From the NCBI RefSeq assembly GCF_910592395.1, contig NC_088316.1:19468001-19532000 (forward strand): a stretch of 64,000 nt of DNA, given 5' to 3'. Below the pieces are notes generated by a model. That model ran no database searches, was not told where the DNA came from, and saw nothing but the letters and a program-made list of their open reading frames with translations. Position 1 is the stretch's first letter, and each line of letters begins with the position of its first letter. Positions 23,123 to 37,412 of the stretch are shown here, in pieces. A program made the translations under genes and the position numbers. Source of the DNA: Lineus longissimus (Eukaryota > Nemertea > Pilidiophora > Heteronemertea > Lineidae).

Positions 23123-26100
23123 ATGGCAGACCTCCGGCGGCTTGTTCACATTGGAGCCTTTTCTACTCTTCAAGATAAACTAGATAAATGGAGTTCAGAT
23201 TATTACGTAAGTTGAGCATCATTGTCATCATTATCTCTTCCATATACCTTCGTAATTTTATCGTATTTGCAGCCTTTTGTCAGTGAAAATACAGGCACCA
23301 CAGCTGGGCTGTCGAAAACGGGCACCATGCTCTGACCTGTCACTGGTTGCTAAGGTCCAGCTTGGTTAGTTACCAGACTGGTTTGTTTAAAGAAAAGCTG
23401 TACAAATGATGATGATTAGATTCATGTATTGTGCCAAGCTCACAGTGGGTGCTATGCCGTTTTTTGATACCGCAACGTCACCCAAATGCATTCGGTCAAG
23501 CAGTTTTCCAGCTCAATAAAATCAAAACTGGCCTGGATTTATACATTACATTGTAGTCCTTAATCCCTCATTGGAAATATGCCAAAATGTGTACTCCAGC
23601 ATAGTCTCTGATAGAAGTAGTAGGTTGGGAAAAGTAAATTGGTGTGACACCGGCCTAGGTGTGGCTACATACCTAAATTTTTAGAATGTATAGATATCTG
23701 AGACCAAACACGCTTTGAAAGTGAAACATAAAAATATCCTTCTGCCATGCGGTTGGGAGGGGGGAGAGGTGGAGGTCCAAGAATGTCTCTGCATGGCCAT
23801 GGGAAATGCCTTAGGAGAATGCCAAGGCCTAGTCTATCAAAGGACCAGGGGTTTGTAAGCTTTGTGGAAGGGATGCCCTTTAGTTTAGTCAGGTAACTCG
23901 GATAGAAGGCCTATGCACTGACTCGGGTATGAGCTGGCATTCAATGGGCCTAGAGATTTTCAATTTTACTTCTCTGATAGTGATAAAAGGACGAAAGGTG
24001 ACCTCCAGTCTTCCATGTGGTTTCAGTATTTCTTTACAGTACAAATATACTATGACATTTTGAATATTCTCTCATTCATTCAACCTGGTAGGCCTCTGAG
24101 GGTTGCCTTGCACAATCACTTCATTCAAATAGAACGGATCAGAAACATTAAGCCTCTACACAGATAGTATAATTATGTCATATGTGCAGAAGGTTCCACA
24201 ATCCTGTGTTTTTGGGGAAATTTGTTGATCATGTTGTTTGTAAAGTTGCCATTTTTTGGCCAATCAATTGACAGCTAATTTGACTGATTGAAGCCTTCCA
24301 GAACAAGATAAGATTAGATGATTGACTTTATTAGGCTATCCATTTTAAAAGTCAAACATTTCAAGCCCAATAGCTCAAATTACAGGCACCTCAGGGGGTA
24401 CTTGGTATTGTATGGTGTATTCTAGAATATACACTACACGAACTAAGGTCCCATTTTGACTAATGTTTGAGGTCTGTCGCCCATTTCGTTAAGCATGAGC
24501 GCATGTTTTCCAGTTTGGATAAGTCAAAAACTTCAAAGACTGTCAGTTATAATACTTAAGTTGTTTGCTGTGGACATTAGGATCGGTAGGTGGTAGAATA
24601 GACCTGGCATAGAGCCAGGTAGGGCCAAGTTTAATCTTGTGGGTACACTAAGAAATATTGTTCAAACAAGAAGTATGAGGTGACGTCTTTGCCGAGGTAT
24701 GTGTAGTAAGACACACATTAGGCCTTGGTTTATTCAGTAAGCCTGTGGTTGGCTAACTGGTTATTTTCAAAACATAACAGTGGTATTAGTCTAGTCAAAC
24801 GGCAAGCAGATTAATGACATCATCAGAAACTGCTTGCTCCCCTTTCCCCACAACCACCCACAATCCATTGGTACACTGCAGCTCTAGATATATGTTATTT
24901 GCTTTGACATAAATCATGACATTCTAACTGTTCTTCTCTGGGCCTAGGCCTGCATTTACTGGGCTTTTATGGGCATAAGTCTTATTTGTGGTCATAAGTT
25001 GAGTTTACTCTAGTTTACATTGTAAATATTGAATAGATCAGATGACATGGGAGTCTTTCATTGAAATGTGTGATTTGAGATTTCTCTATGATTCTTTCCA
25101 AAATTAGACAAATAGTCGGAACTATAAATTTGTTTAGATATGGGACAAATGTCAAGCTATCTTCTAGTTTTTGAAATGTGGTGATCATATTATAGTTTAT
25201 ACATTGCTGTAAATCACTTCTGTCATGTTCTCAGTCGTTGATTGAAAGTATTCCTGGAACAGGATTGGAAAATGTTATCAATTCTTAAACATTTTTGTCG
25301 GGGGGGGGGGGGGGACACTGTCTTTATCGGTATACTGGATTTGGCTAATACTCCCAAAAACCCTGTCTTCAGCAGCTGTTGAGGGGTGCATGTGAAATGA
25401 ATGGCTTACCCGACTTGAGTGTAGGCCTTTAGTTATAATATGCCTTTTTGGCCTAAGAACTGAGGTTGAACTCGGAAAGTTTGGGTTTGTGAACAACAAT
25501 TTTATTCCTTCAATGGCGTTTAATTTCCTTAAGTTATACCCGAGGCTCTTCGTCTTGAATACACAAGTTTTGTGAGTGCTTTGTAAATGGTATGCACATA
25601 TTGATGCTATGATATCATGTAGATCCCAGGCCTAGGCTTCGAGAGACAAGATTTGGTAGGCAAATTTGGGCCAAGTTTTATCTGGTATGTTGGGCACCCT
25701 GTCTTGACCAGGGAATCTTTAATCTATGTTTGACCTTGGGCAAAGACACTTCTTTCCTTTTCAGGGTGTCATGGTGCTTCTGTGTTGAAATATGATCCCC
25801 AACACCCCCCTTTCAAACCTTGGCTTCATTATTTCTCCTTCATGTACTTTCAGATCAACACGACAGACCAGAATGTCGCCCGCGGTTGTGAACTCGTCGA
25901 ACTTGTTGCCAAAGTTCAAGGACAGCTTTTCAAAATCTTGTCACAAGCAGCATCTGATGGTATGTCTGACCAGTACTGGCAGTTGTCTAGTATACTGTTG
26001 AGGCAGTCCCAAACTCTAGTGTAAATTTCATGGAAAGCTTAGTCATCGTCAGTTTTTCATTGAGAACTCACCATTCTAAATGCGTATTCGAACACTTTCA

Positions 26101-29100
26101 TAGTAATTTTCCCAAAAAATTAAGATATTTTGAATTTTTTCATACTTTTTGGAAAAAAAGTTAAGTTAAAATTTGGGGGGGGAGTGATCTTCTCTAAAAA
26201 GGCTATTAACCCAAGAATTTGTGTGGCTTGGCCGACGTGTAAGATTTCTCCCCAAAACCAGGTAATCAGTTTCCCCATTACCACATAGATTACAGTGTAT
26301 GGCCTAATCCTCAATGACAAATCGTAGATTATATCAGAATTATAACACTGAAAGATTTTGCACCTCTAACTTTGGAGTGGTCAAGTTAAACGAGGCCAAA
26401 TGATCTATATTTTTGAAGAAGTTAGGCATTGACAGGGTAGAGAGGAAATCAACATATGGTAGTTACCCAAATGAGCTATTCTAACATGTCTTTTTACTTG
26501 CATGGGACCTCCTGACCAGTCCTATCTGCTCGGGCATACACTGGTTCCATATTTTAGGGGAGAGGGTCATTTCATGACATTGGTGCAAACACTGTCCACC
26601 TCTGAAAATTTGCTGACTAGGGGCTGAAATTACTTTACACTCAGCATGTCTTCTTTCGTTCTACGCTTATTCTAACCAAAGAATAAGAACTTTGGCCTGT
26701 GGATTCCTGAATTAGTTATCATGTTCAAACACTTGTGAAATACTCCTCCATTACAGGATTAGCTCTAGTGCTACAGGCAGTTTATATCAAATGTCCTATT
26801 GATAGAATGCTAGCTATATTGATTGGTATTCCTGATCAGGTGATCAATCATTCAAGGACATTTCTGCATGGCTGGCGATTTGAAATCAATTGACATCGTT
26901 TCTCTTAAAAAGATAATCCTCTCTTAAAGAGAAATAAAAACCCACTACCTCACCATTCTGGCCGACATTCCCCCTTTCCCATTCTGTGCCTTAATCCCAA
27001 TCAAACTCTTAACAGAATATCTCTGTTTCTCCTTGTAGGTGGTCTATACAGTGGTGCTAGTGTCCTGAAGTACCGCCTGCTGCCCTGGTTGGGTCAGGGT
27101 TTCCTTGCCACAGGTGGGATCATTCCCGCAGAACTGCTCGCAGAAAACGTGGCCAAGGATCGCGAGATCAATGACCTTCAAGACAAGTATGAGCGGTCCA
27201 TCACACAACTAGAAGCTGACCTCAGGATCACCCAGGATGAAGCAGATACACTCAAGGCTGAGTAAGTTATATGATCCAATAACAAACCCTCAGGTTTGAA
27301 TCGGGGATTTCAGTTTGCGAAGCAAAAATGGTCACAGAACGAAACATACATGTAAAAATTGTTGAGACAACTTTTGTGCCTGTGAAGTAAGTCTGGTACC
27401 CTGGCATGACTATCTATAACCATGAATGGAGCTAAAAATCAATTTCGCTTTTAATCCCAATCAAGGTAAACATGCTGTTGCATGGTTAGTTTCTTTCGAG
27501 CGTTGATTTGGATTCCAATCATCTCTCGTTTCAGTCTTGCTGATTCAAAGAATGAGTCGGATCGAACCCAACGAGCCTCCACCTCAGAAAAGATGTTTAC
27601 GGACTCAGAAATCCGGGAACTGAGATCAAAGTAAGTGGTGGCATGGGTCTTACACTCAAATGGTCTACTTGAATATCAGTGCTGGTCCCATTGATGGGCA
27701 CCGTCAAAGTGAATCAGTAAAGAAATTAAGACATTTTTCAAATATCATCTGTGCATAAGTTTGTAGAACTCGAGTTGGAAGTGACAAGTAATCTGTTTGT
27801 CTTCTGCTAAGAAGTTATTGAAAGTTGTCGGGGAAAAAGTGAACATGAATTTGTCATTGGCATAAAATATCTCGTGATATTGAACTAACCTGCGTGTTTT
27901 CTCTCAGTTTAACATATTTTTGGCTGTTAAAAGTGGTAAGAATTCATGTGCTATTGTTGTTGGTTAATCCCTCAAGACTTCACTTGTATCATGAATGTTA
28001 TGTAACTTCTATGTGGGCGGGCCATGGACTGTATAAAAATCACTGTTTGCAATTCACTGTGCAATTGTTATGATTATGAGAACATTTTTAAATCCCATGG
28101 ACTTATTGTCTCCTAAATAAGTCAAGAAATAAGATTTCTTGTAGTTTCTAAAAGTTTCATTATGACCTTCAAACTTCTGTGTGACGAGAGTACCATAGAC
28201 CTTGAAACATTGCGATTTGCAGACTCGAAGATGCAGAAAGTGAAATTCAGACTTTGAAGATCCGTGTGTCCCTTGTTGATGAGTATGAGAGACAGATCAG
28301 ATACCTTAAGGATGATATTGCCATCCTGATGGGGCGTAAGCGGGTCTCGACCCCAATCCTGAGCGGGTAAGAAAAAAGCACCTGCGTAGACTTAGTAGTC
28401 CTACCCTCACCCTTCATCTCTCTGCTCCGTCTTTTACTCAAGACTGGTTCCTCGCTCCTTTGCATCAGACCCAACTCAAAACACCCAAAAATCAACATTT
28501 TGAATGCAAATTGTGGTTATGTTTTTATAATGAAGGGTGTTTCTCAACCAGTTTTCTGGGCTGTGGCCAAAGGAGTCTATGGACCAGTCTACCATTTCCC
28601 CCTTGCTCAACACTTCATTCTTTTCAGATAACAGTTACAAACTAATAGATAAAGCTTTCCGAGTTCGTTTCAGCACATTTTGAGTGACAATTGCAAAGTA
28701 TAATCAATCAGGCTTCTTGCACAAACTCAGCAGGATAGACCAACATGGTGGTAGGATAATGGAATTTGAGAAGGAATTTGAAATAGGGAGCGGTTCCATT
28801 GAACAATCTTCATTTTGATCTTCAATTTGAGCGCATTCTGTCTATTGATCATCCTGCTGTGTCCCCTGCAGAACATTGGATATGTTTCAAAAACCCATGT
28901 ATTAATTCTATAATATTCATCCCAATAATTCACTTGTAAACAGGCTTGAAGTGGCTCATGAAGACAACAAGGAGTTGCGCGGCAAACTAGGCCTGCTCGA
29001 CGAATACGAGCGCCAGGTCCGTTTCCTCAAGAACGAGGTCGCGATTCTGAACGGTCGACGTAGCGCTCTTATCAGGAGTAAGCCAGAGACACCTCGTATT

Positions 29101-32100
29101 ATTGTCTCTGATAGGTAAGCGGTAGAATGCCTTGGTTGTGTACACAATTGGCATAGTGTGTCGGTGGTAGGCATTAATCACATTGTTAACCAACTTTAAA
29201 GATTTTTCGTTTTGGATAAATCATCTTGAAAAACGAAGAGATGAGTTATTCGGTAGACCTTCTGCAGACCTTTTCTGGCTAAAGGTTTGTTTTAGGTGTG
29301 AAGTTGGACTAATGAGAGTGTTTAAGGGGTGAGAGGTTCCACCTTGAAAGATATCTTGGCCAAGAGGGGTGTCTTGGAAGCTGTCAATCAAACACCATCC
29401 GAAGACAAACTGAAACAAATAACTCCACATTTCGAAGATGAAATGATGTTTGTTTTTGCTAACATATTTTAGTTATTTACTAACTTGATCATTTATTTTT
29501 TCAGACCCTAACTGCATGGATACTAACCCATCCCGTCCATTGTGTGATTAACCCTTTTATTCAGATTTGTTGTCCTTTTCTAGGCATATCATTTAACTAG
29601 TGATGTTATCCATAGGTTATTTTGTTTACTAATTGGAGACCAGACATCCATAGACAATTCTATTGAAGTTCAATTCATCTGAATTTTCAGGGGGTTGACA
29701 GATTGTCCTGCTTTTGGATTGTCAAAGTTGAAACAAGCCTAGTATCACGCTGAAGTCTCGGGCCTATGTCCAGACTTGAACTCAAGTCAGATATCAGCAT
29801 CAATATCTTGTAGGGTCCCAGGATGCAGGATGAACAGATTTTACAAGAGGAGCATTTAGTAATACTGTGGATGTCTGGCCTGTCATACGTATCGCCTCTT
29901 ATCCTGATTTTTGAAGCGCTTTAATTGTTTTGTAGTTGCATGACTAATGCTTGCATGTTCATCTAGATACAGAGTAGCTCAAGACGAAGTCATATCACTT
30001 AGAGCAAAAGTCAGCAGCATACCTTCGTTAGATATGGAAATTAGTAGACTTAGACATCGTTTATCTCTCGCTGAGAATAAAAGGCCTACTGCGCTGGCTC
30101 GGTAAGAAGGCGCACTTGGCACGTGTGAAGGAGTGTTGTTTGGACACAGCACCGCTAATGTCATCAAGAATGAAGATGGTTGCTTTAACCTGCTTGCACT
30201 CGAATTTGCCTTTTCACACAATCAGTGCTGTAATTATCACGCCTAAATGTGTTTTTCACTTCACAGTCTGGATCAGGCCCAGTCCAGGATGAGATGGACG
30301 TGTCCGGTTGTTGAGAGAGATTAGGTTTAAACTGGTGTGGTCAGTGGCATAATGTCACTAACTTGTCACCAGGGCTGTCTCGGTGGCTTAAAAATCGGCC
30401 AGAGGTCTTGATATTTGCAAGTAGACCTTTTATTGCTGTTTTATTGTTTTAACATTTTCCTCCTGTCCATTTGTTTTGTTTTAAAGTATTCATGCATGTT
30501 TGTTCATATACACCCCCACTTTGTTTCATGTGAATTTGTGATTCTTTATTTTTTTCTTGTTCCTCTATCATGCTTTCAATCCTTCCTTAACACTCTTTTT
30601 CTATTTAATTATATACATGTACATATCCGCTTATATATTTTTGATAATCTTGTCATATTTGAAGACAGTTCAGTCATATTCAGAATAGGCTATATTATTC
30701 AGTAAAAAAGCAACAATCGGGCCTACAAGACATGCACAATGAGATGTACACAGGCTATGATTGGATATGGTTTACTCATTTTCTACATTCCATTGTGAAT
30801 TTGAATTAATTACCAGAATATTGTACCAGTAGTCTTTAATTATAAGACATGCAACATTTTGCTTCGGAATTAATTAGTAGCACATGCATAACTTTTTCCA
30901 CCAGATATGAAATGTCAATGCTCACAATTTGTTTCCAGTGACGTTGAAGACTCGTTGGCAAGCTACCGCTACCTGCACCGCACCACCACCCCCCTGGCCG
31001 CAGATGACATCACCCAGAGAGTACGCCAACAAAGTCTGATTGCTAGGTTCAACGACATGTACACAATCGACCGTATCGAAGCAATGGCAACCCTATCTGG
31101 ATTCAGTGATGACCACGAGAACAATCAACGCATTGTCTTTTCTGCTATACAGGTAATATATCATTCGAGGTGCCGCCAAAGTCTGAATACAAAATATATG
31201 AATTCCTTTCACAACTAAAAGCAACTCGCTGTTGTGGTGACATCTTTTGAGAGGGTGGCTAATTGCCTGATGTTGGACCATTGAGAACCACACATTAACA
31301 TGTCAGCCTTGGAGAGTGTAATGGACATGGTTAGATCTGTGTTGCGAATAACCACAGTGGAGATATTGTGTAAGCTTCCTCATTGTATTCTAATCTCACA
31401 TTACAGGAAGCCTTCCATGCAGCTAAGATATCATTCAGACAGTTCAAGATCAAAGTCCGCTCCAACCTGGCTATCACGCACAAGGGACCCGAGACTCTGG
31501 AAGAAGCCGTCCAAGACTACATCAACAAGAACACGGACCTCTATGACCTGCCTGGTTTAGTCACTGTAAGTTTGAGTTCTTCAAGCACTGATTGGCATGT
31601 CTGGGCCTGGGCCCAAAGGCAAGCTGTGGTGAACTAGCACTTCCTGGGACAATTCCTGCCTTGACACTCGGGTCAGTCAGGATCACTAATGAAACTTTCA
31701 AGACAAGTTTGGGTTTTGAGAGGGATTGCACATGTCACCATATCAGTTACCATGGACTCTTCCATTGCAGGATGTTGTTCGCGCCCTGAATCGTAACATC
31801 CACATCAGCCTTCCCGCTGGCGTCTCATACACCGTCGTCAAGCCATTCATGCGAGAGGCATGCAAGCTCGCCTGGGGCATGTCCGCCCTGGCTCATCCCC
31901 TTGATCTGTCTGTTGCCTATGGTGCTGAGCTTTATGATGATCACAAGTGAGTATGGAGGCGTGGCGCTGCGAAAAAGAGTTCAAATTCAGAACACATTAG
32001 TTTTGGTTGGTGTCATGATGGGCTCTTGAAAATTCTTGACGAATATGATTCACCGTACAGTGTTTAAATATTCGTATCCCTTGTTGCACTTGCAGATATC

Positions 32101-35100
32101 GCCGTGCCTATGATTCCGAGTTCACCGCTCCGCTCGTGAACCACCACGTCTGGCCGTGCCTGCTCCAGGGTACACACGTCATTACTAAAGGTGAAGCTGT
32201 CACAAGGCGAGGGGCATCTTTGGTAGGTCTTCATTGCAATCTAATTCATGTTTCATTCAATCTTTTACCAAAAGGGGGTCTTCTGATAATACCAAAATGA
32301 GAAACCTTCCTCTCACCAGTATCTGTTGTTATAGTGCTCTGTTTTCTTCTTCCAAATAGCGTGGCCTTTTAAACAATTTGGTGAGTCGGAGTATTGATTT
32401 GAAGCATGTTGACCCAAGACAAACCATCCTTGTTCACCCATTTGTCCCAAACCAAAATCATCCTTGATTGAGAATGGAAATAAGACCTCAGTTATACTGT
32501 CTAAATGAGTCCGATTAAGCCCTGCATGAACCCTTTATAAGTTGTCACTGAAAATGATAATGACTTAATGGGAGTAGCTGTAGAAGCTTTATGTTTCAAT
32601 CGTACAGGAACTGTTGTATAACTAAGCATATAGCTCACGCCAAATGGATCATTGACAGCTGCACACAATGATGTAATGTGTCATGTAGCATTTCACCCCC
32701 TAACTTTCTAAAGCGTAATCATACTTGCACAATCAATAGATTATAATTATGTAATCACCGTTTTTGATATGACTTACAGCTGTACTGAACCCACCCATAG
32801 GGTGAAAGGTAGGCAGTAGACCAGCATGTCATGAGGAAAGGGAAGGTTGAGGAAAGGGGCTGTTTGGTCTGTAGATTGGAGCGGTTTGAGGGATGGGTTT
32901 ACGATTAAGACACATTTTAATTTTTTCACTACTGTTTGGCATGAATTGGTTCGCTTAGGACCGGGATCATGATGTACTGAGCTGAGGGAGTTGTTTTCTG
33001 ACGGGACCTGTCTCCAATAAAGGCTACCCTGACTTCCTCAGCATTTCCATCCCAGGTAACATCCCTGAGAGCTTTGAGAGCTAACATCCCTCAGTTCTTG
33101 TAGTCCTGTAGCCAGTAACCTGCCTCCTTAATGCTGCTGTCAATAAACCAGTGTGTGTATATCTCTAACAGACTTCGCCCAGACGCAGTAGGAGTCCAGC
33201 ACGTTCTCTCACGCCCTCTCGTGCCTTGAGCCCTCGTCCCCGTAGCCGATCGCCAAGCCCAAGACGTGCCGCAAGCCCATCAGGTAATTAGAATATTCTG
33301 TGACAAGTGACTTGGAGTACGGTGAAACTCATCAGGAAGTGAATGTTGATGCACTGGTGTGTCTTTTGGAGTCATTTTTGAATGCACTTCTTAATTCTTC
33401 TTCACACAACATCTAATACCAAAAGATACAGAATCACATCAGTGTTGACAATCCATTCAAACTGTTTTCCCAAATAAGTTCTTTGAGAAGGAGAAACCTG
33501 CCAAAGCTCCTGCTGCCTACTGGAAGCTTGTCATTGTGACATTGTGACTCCAGGATCATGTCCCATATCTTGGGGAGGTTCTGATGGCCTCTGTCATAAC
33601 TCACACAGATGTCCCACTTTATAGTATTTTGAATCGATAATCTGTTTAAACATGACGTGTTTCTGTCAGTTTTTGCTGACGATGAAGATGAGGAAGAGGA
33701 GGAGTTGATGCGTAAGTTGACGAATGAGGATCCCGCAGTTTGCATCCACTGGGAGGCGCTCAAAAAGCATTGGAACTGCATGACATTGAACAACCTGAGG
33801 TCATGTGTGGGTCTATGATTAAACCTATGTCAACACCCTTCATTTTTCTTGCATTTAAGGCTGCACATGACTTCATGGATTTTCAATGTTGACAGTGCCA
33901 CCTATGGGATTTGATCAGAATGCTGGTTTCTTGTTTAATAGTTGAACAGACTTGTCAGCAATCTGTTGGGTTTATTTACATTCATTATGTTGATAGTGAT
34001 TATTTGATCATTGCTTCGGTTATATTTGTTTACTTTGATTACCAACCGGAAGAGTGTCATCATATCAGTCAGTCCGCTTCCCATTTGGATCCTCAATTCT
34101 GGCTCTTATTTCCCCTCAATGCAGATGTCATATAGCTTGTCTTAGTTTCCCTAAGGAAAGTATATGATGATTTTTTTCTTTTCCTTCTTATTTCCAAACA
34201 TCCTTTATATCACTTTGATTGTTAATTGAATACCATTGATAGAATATCATCGTATCCTTTTATTCCATCAGTTATGTCAGCGATGGCTGCTGTTTCAGTG
34301 TACAAGGTCATTTGTAATTATCTTGATACAGAGTTGATTTGAATGTGTAGAAATAGTAAATCAACTGTCACTGCAAATTGCTGTAAGTCATCGTAGATCC
34401 TTTTACCAAATTCTTCAAACCACCAATCATACGTAGGTTCATGAACCTGTCTTTTCTCAATCAACTTTCCCTACCAGCTGAGCAAGACTTATCATTGACT
34501 GCGCCACATAGTATGGCATCTCGCCTGGGTTCTGGACGCCCCAGTTCCCGCTCGGCCGTACCCTCAAGCTTGCGGAGCACCACGCTTCCGTCGTCACTTT
34601 TCTCTGAGTCAGACAAATCCGACGCAGGTACCAGTTTCCACTGATTCTCCTACTGCATGATGGGAAGGTACATGTAGAACCTTGGCTTGATTCAACCATA
34701 ACAATGTGTATTAACTTGACCCCTGTGTGTTCGCCGACCAAACATTGTTCACAGAGCGAAGGGGTTGAGGACAATGAAATGAACTTACAAGAACTACCGT
34801 ACATAATTCTCAAAGTCGCACATGAAACTGAGATGTGTTTTTACTGAAGGCCTGTTGTCACTGCAGTGTGAAACCTCAGTCACAATGCACTTCATTTCAA
34901 ATCATATCGAAAATGTTTCTGTCTTTCCAATTAGTGTCTCTGAATCTTGGATCACTGAGGGTGAGGTTAATTCCCTTTCTATAACTGTCATGATTATCAC
35001 AACAAATCATTTCTTGAATCTTTTCCATTTCGTCCCACATTTGAGTTCATTCCATTGTCCTCTTTTAGAAAGTAATCATGTATGTGCTTCTATATACACT

Positions 35101-37412
35101 GCAACTTAGACTTTGTTTATTTCTGCTTTTAGACTTATTATAAATCAAATCTATCTGTGTTGTGATGTTTTAGGGTGTCAGTTTTCAGGTGTTAAGTTTT
35201 AGGCCTCCTTTATCTGTCAGACTTCAAAATAACAAAGTCTTCACCAAGATGGGGCATGCTTCAATGCCCAGGGCTGCTCAGAGGAGATTAGTGAGCACTA
35301 TATGGCCACAAAATAAGGCTTAGGTCTTTCTTTTGTGTGGAACAATAGGCTTTGGTATGTTGTTTTGTTATAGAGTTGGTTAAATCAAAATGGCGTGACC
35401 AATGACAAATCAGCAGTCTGATTTAATATACCCGGTAAAGAAATCACATTGCAGTTGACACTTTGTTCAAGTTTAAGTCAATCTGGAGGTAGCTCTATCC
35501 CTGCAAGTGACTCCCAGCAAAGATTCATGTCCAGTCACATCACAGGCCCCATCTGATCAGAAAGGCAGTCACTCAATGGAAGACTCATTTCTGTGCATGT
35601 CTTCAGAAATAATCGCATGCTGCCCAATATTCTCTTAGCCTTGTCTAGATACCATGTTGTCCTCACTGCATGACCCATTACCTATAATACCAGATCTCTT
35701 GCTGTGATATCAATAATATTATTCCAATCGTCCAGATAAGCTTTTTATTCTTCTCTTAATGAAATAAAAATACGGTTTTGCTGCAGAAGCATGACTCTAA
35801 GAGTGACACCTATTGACACGTTGAATGCTAATCGATACCTTCCCATGAATCACGCGCCATTGACCATTGCTATACAAGCTTCATATTGAACAATGAACTA
35901 CAATGAAAATGAATGCAATGGAAGTTGTACCACTGTTTTGTCAGTCTTGCAATAGATGTCGCTCTGCACTCTGCAGTATGGAGTTGGTTTCATACTATGA
36001 CCATTCTTTTATATCATAGTGTCAATGTCTCACCTTTGACAGATTGGTTTCCTTGAAATCTCATAACTTTTAAAACGTTTTTTGAGTGATATTGTGGTTT
36101 TGATCCATGGAACTAACATCAATGTTTGTCTTTATTCTGGTGGTTTGAAATAACTGTCTTTCGTTCAGCTAATTGGTTTTCTCTTTGCGTGTTGTACTTG
36201 TCTTACTTACTCAAATGATTGACAAGCGTAACAGATGACGCCAAGAATTTGGTGCGATATTTACTTCTGTAACCTTCTTTTGTAAGGACTTTGTGTGATG
36301 GTAATATGATGAATCATCGAAGTTCTGGACAATGCTTTTCTTATATGATGAATTAAAATCGATTCCTGATAGAACGTTGGCATTGAATCAGGATTTGTAT
36401 GAAAAACTGTAAGAGTAAGCATTGTTGATTACATGACAGTACTCTTTCAGGAGCTTTTGATTACACCACTTAACCCATTTCTTTCAGAATTACAAGCACC
36501 ACTACAAAATAGATACACAAATTGCTCTAGAGGTAAAAATGAAGTGATTTCATTTTTATGTAGCTATATCTAGATGGTACTAACTCTACAAGTATTTGCA
36601 AGGAAATGATCTGGGTTTACTTTCCTGCCAGCATTAACAGGATGTGGACTATGTAGATTGGCAGCTGTAAATGGAGCAAAATAATGTGACCATAACGTTG
36701 TTGTCACATGCCGTAATTCTGAGTAATGTCAGCTTTTATAAAAGCCAATAGGTAGCAGCACCACAGGATTCCTTCCACTGCATTTCCTCCTCTAAAATAC
36801 GCTTCCTTCTCTTACATGGACACGATGTTAAACAGTAACCGCTATAACCGAGGAATATTGGCCAACTTTTCCAAATCGCAGTTTTGTGAAAATGCTACGT
36901 TCACATGTTTTAATTTAGCCTCAAAGAATCCATAACAGTGATTATCTTTTCGCGGCTCTATAATTTAGCATTTATGTGTCGATGTGAAAATGAAAGGCAC
37001 TCAAATATTTCTGGGTTTCTTGCCCGCAGTCTTCCATTCCCAAATCATCAATCCTCTCTTCCTCATCGTCTTCTTCCAAATATTCCGTACTTCCATCAAA
37101 TATGACTCCGCTGACCATAAACTCGAGTTCAACCCCCTGGACAAAGAAGTCAAATACAGCCCTGGGCAGAATAAATCAACTGATTTAAGCTTCAGCATCA
37201 TCTTGGAATCCATATCTATTCCCTCTCTATCTCCCACATCAGTATCAAGAAAGTTATTTTTCATCAGAATTTTTCCTTTCAGTTCTTTTGAGATGCATCT
37301 AATTTCGATTTTTCTGCTTTCTTCAGGACTACGCTCTACCAGCCGAACCAGTCACCGCTCGCTCTCTCCCTGCAGACCCTACTCGTCCATGTCTGCTCTA
37401 AACCGTTACTGA
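23123..37412 (+). CDS. SPATA18: SPATA18 / mitochondria-eating protein (MIEAP), complete
   Basis: Sixteen exons: 23123-23206, 25854-25959, 27039-27261, 27535-27630, 28223-28366, 28944-29114, 29967-30101, 30939-31152, 31407-31565, 31771-31946, 32096-32222, 33172-33283, 33670-33711, 34478-34627, 36488-36532 and 37327-37412. The total is 2070 nt, 689 residues (human about 538), with every phase agreeing. MIEAP acts in mitochondrial quality control. Matches to the family include the N-terminal [20 protein letters not shown], central coiled coils, and a C-terminal domain (about residues 330-545) with [39 protein letters not shown] and [10 protein letters not shown]. Exon 12 encodes an RS/SP-rich tail. 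Exons 13, 14 and 15 (42, 150 and 45 nt) are symmetrical and could be skipped without a frameshift. Exons 5 and 6 look duplicated. Exons 13-15 are less certain than the rest. Confidence 0.93.
23207..25853 (+). other. SPATA18 intron 1
   Basis: No exon or RNA gene was recognised. It contains a G-run at 25301-25313. Early intron sequence often carries regulatory sites, but none stands out here. Confidence 0.5.

Noticed and set aside
36984-37412. 142-codon ORF reading into the last SPATA18 exon
   Set aside because: It is intron 15 read through in the same frame by chance. The upstream part is low-complexity, and a strong acceptor at 37326 defines the exon.
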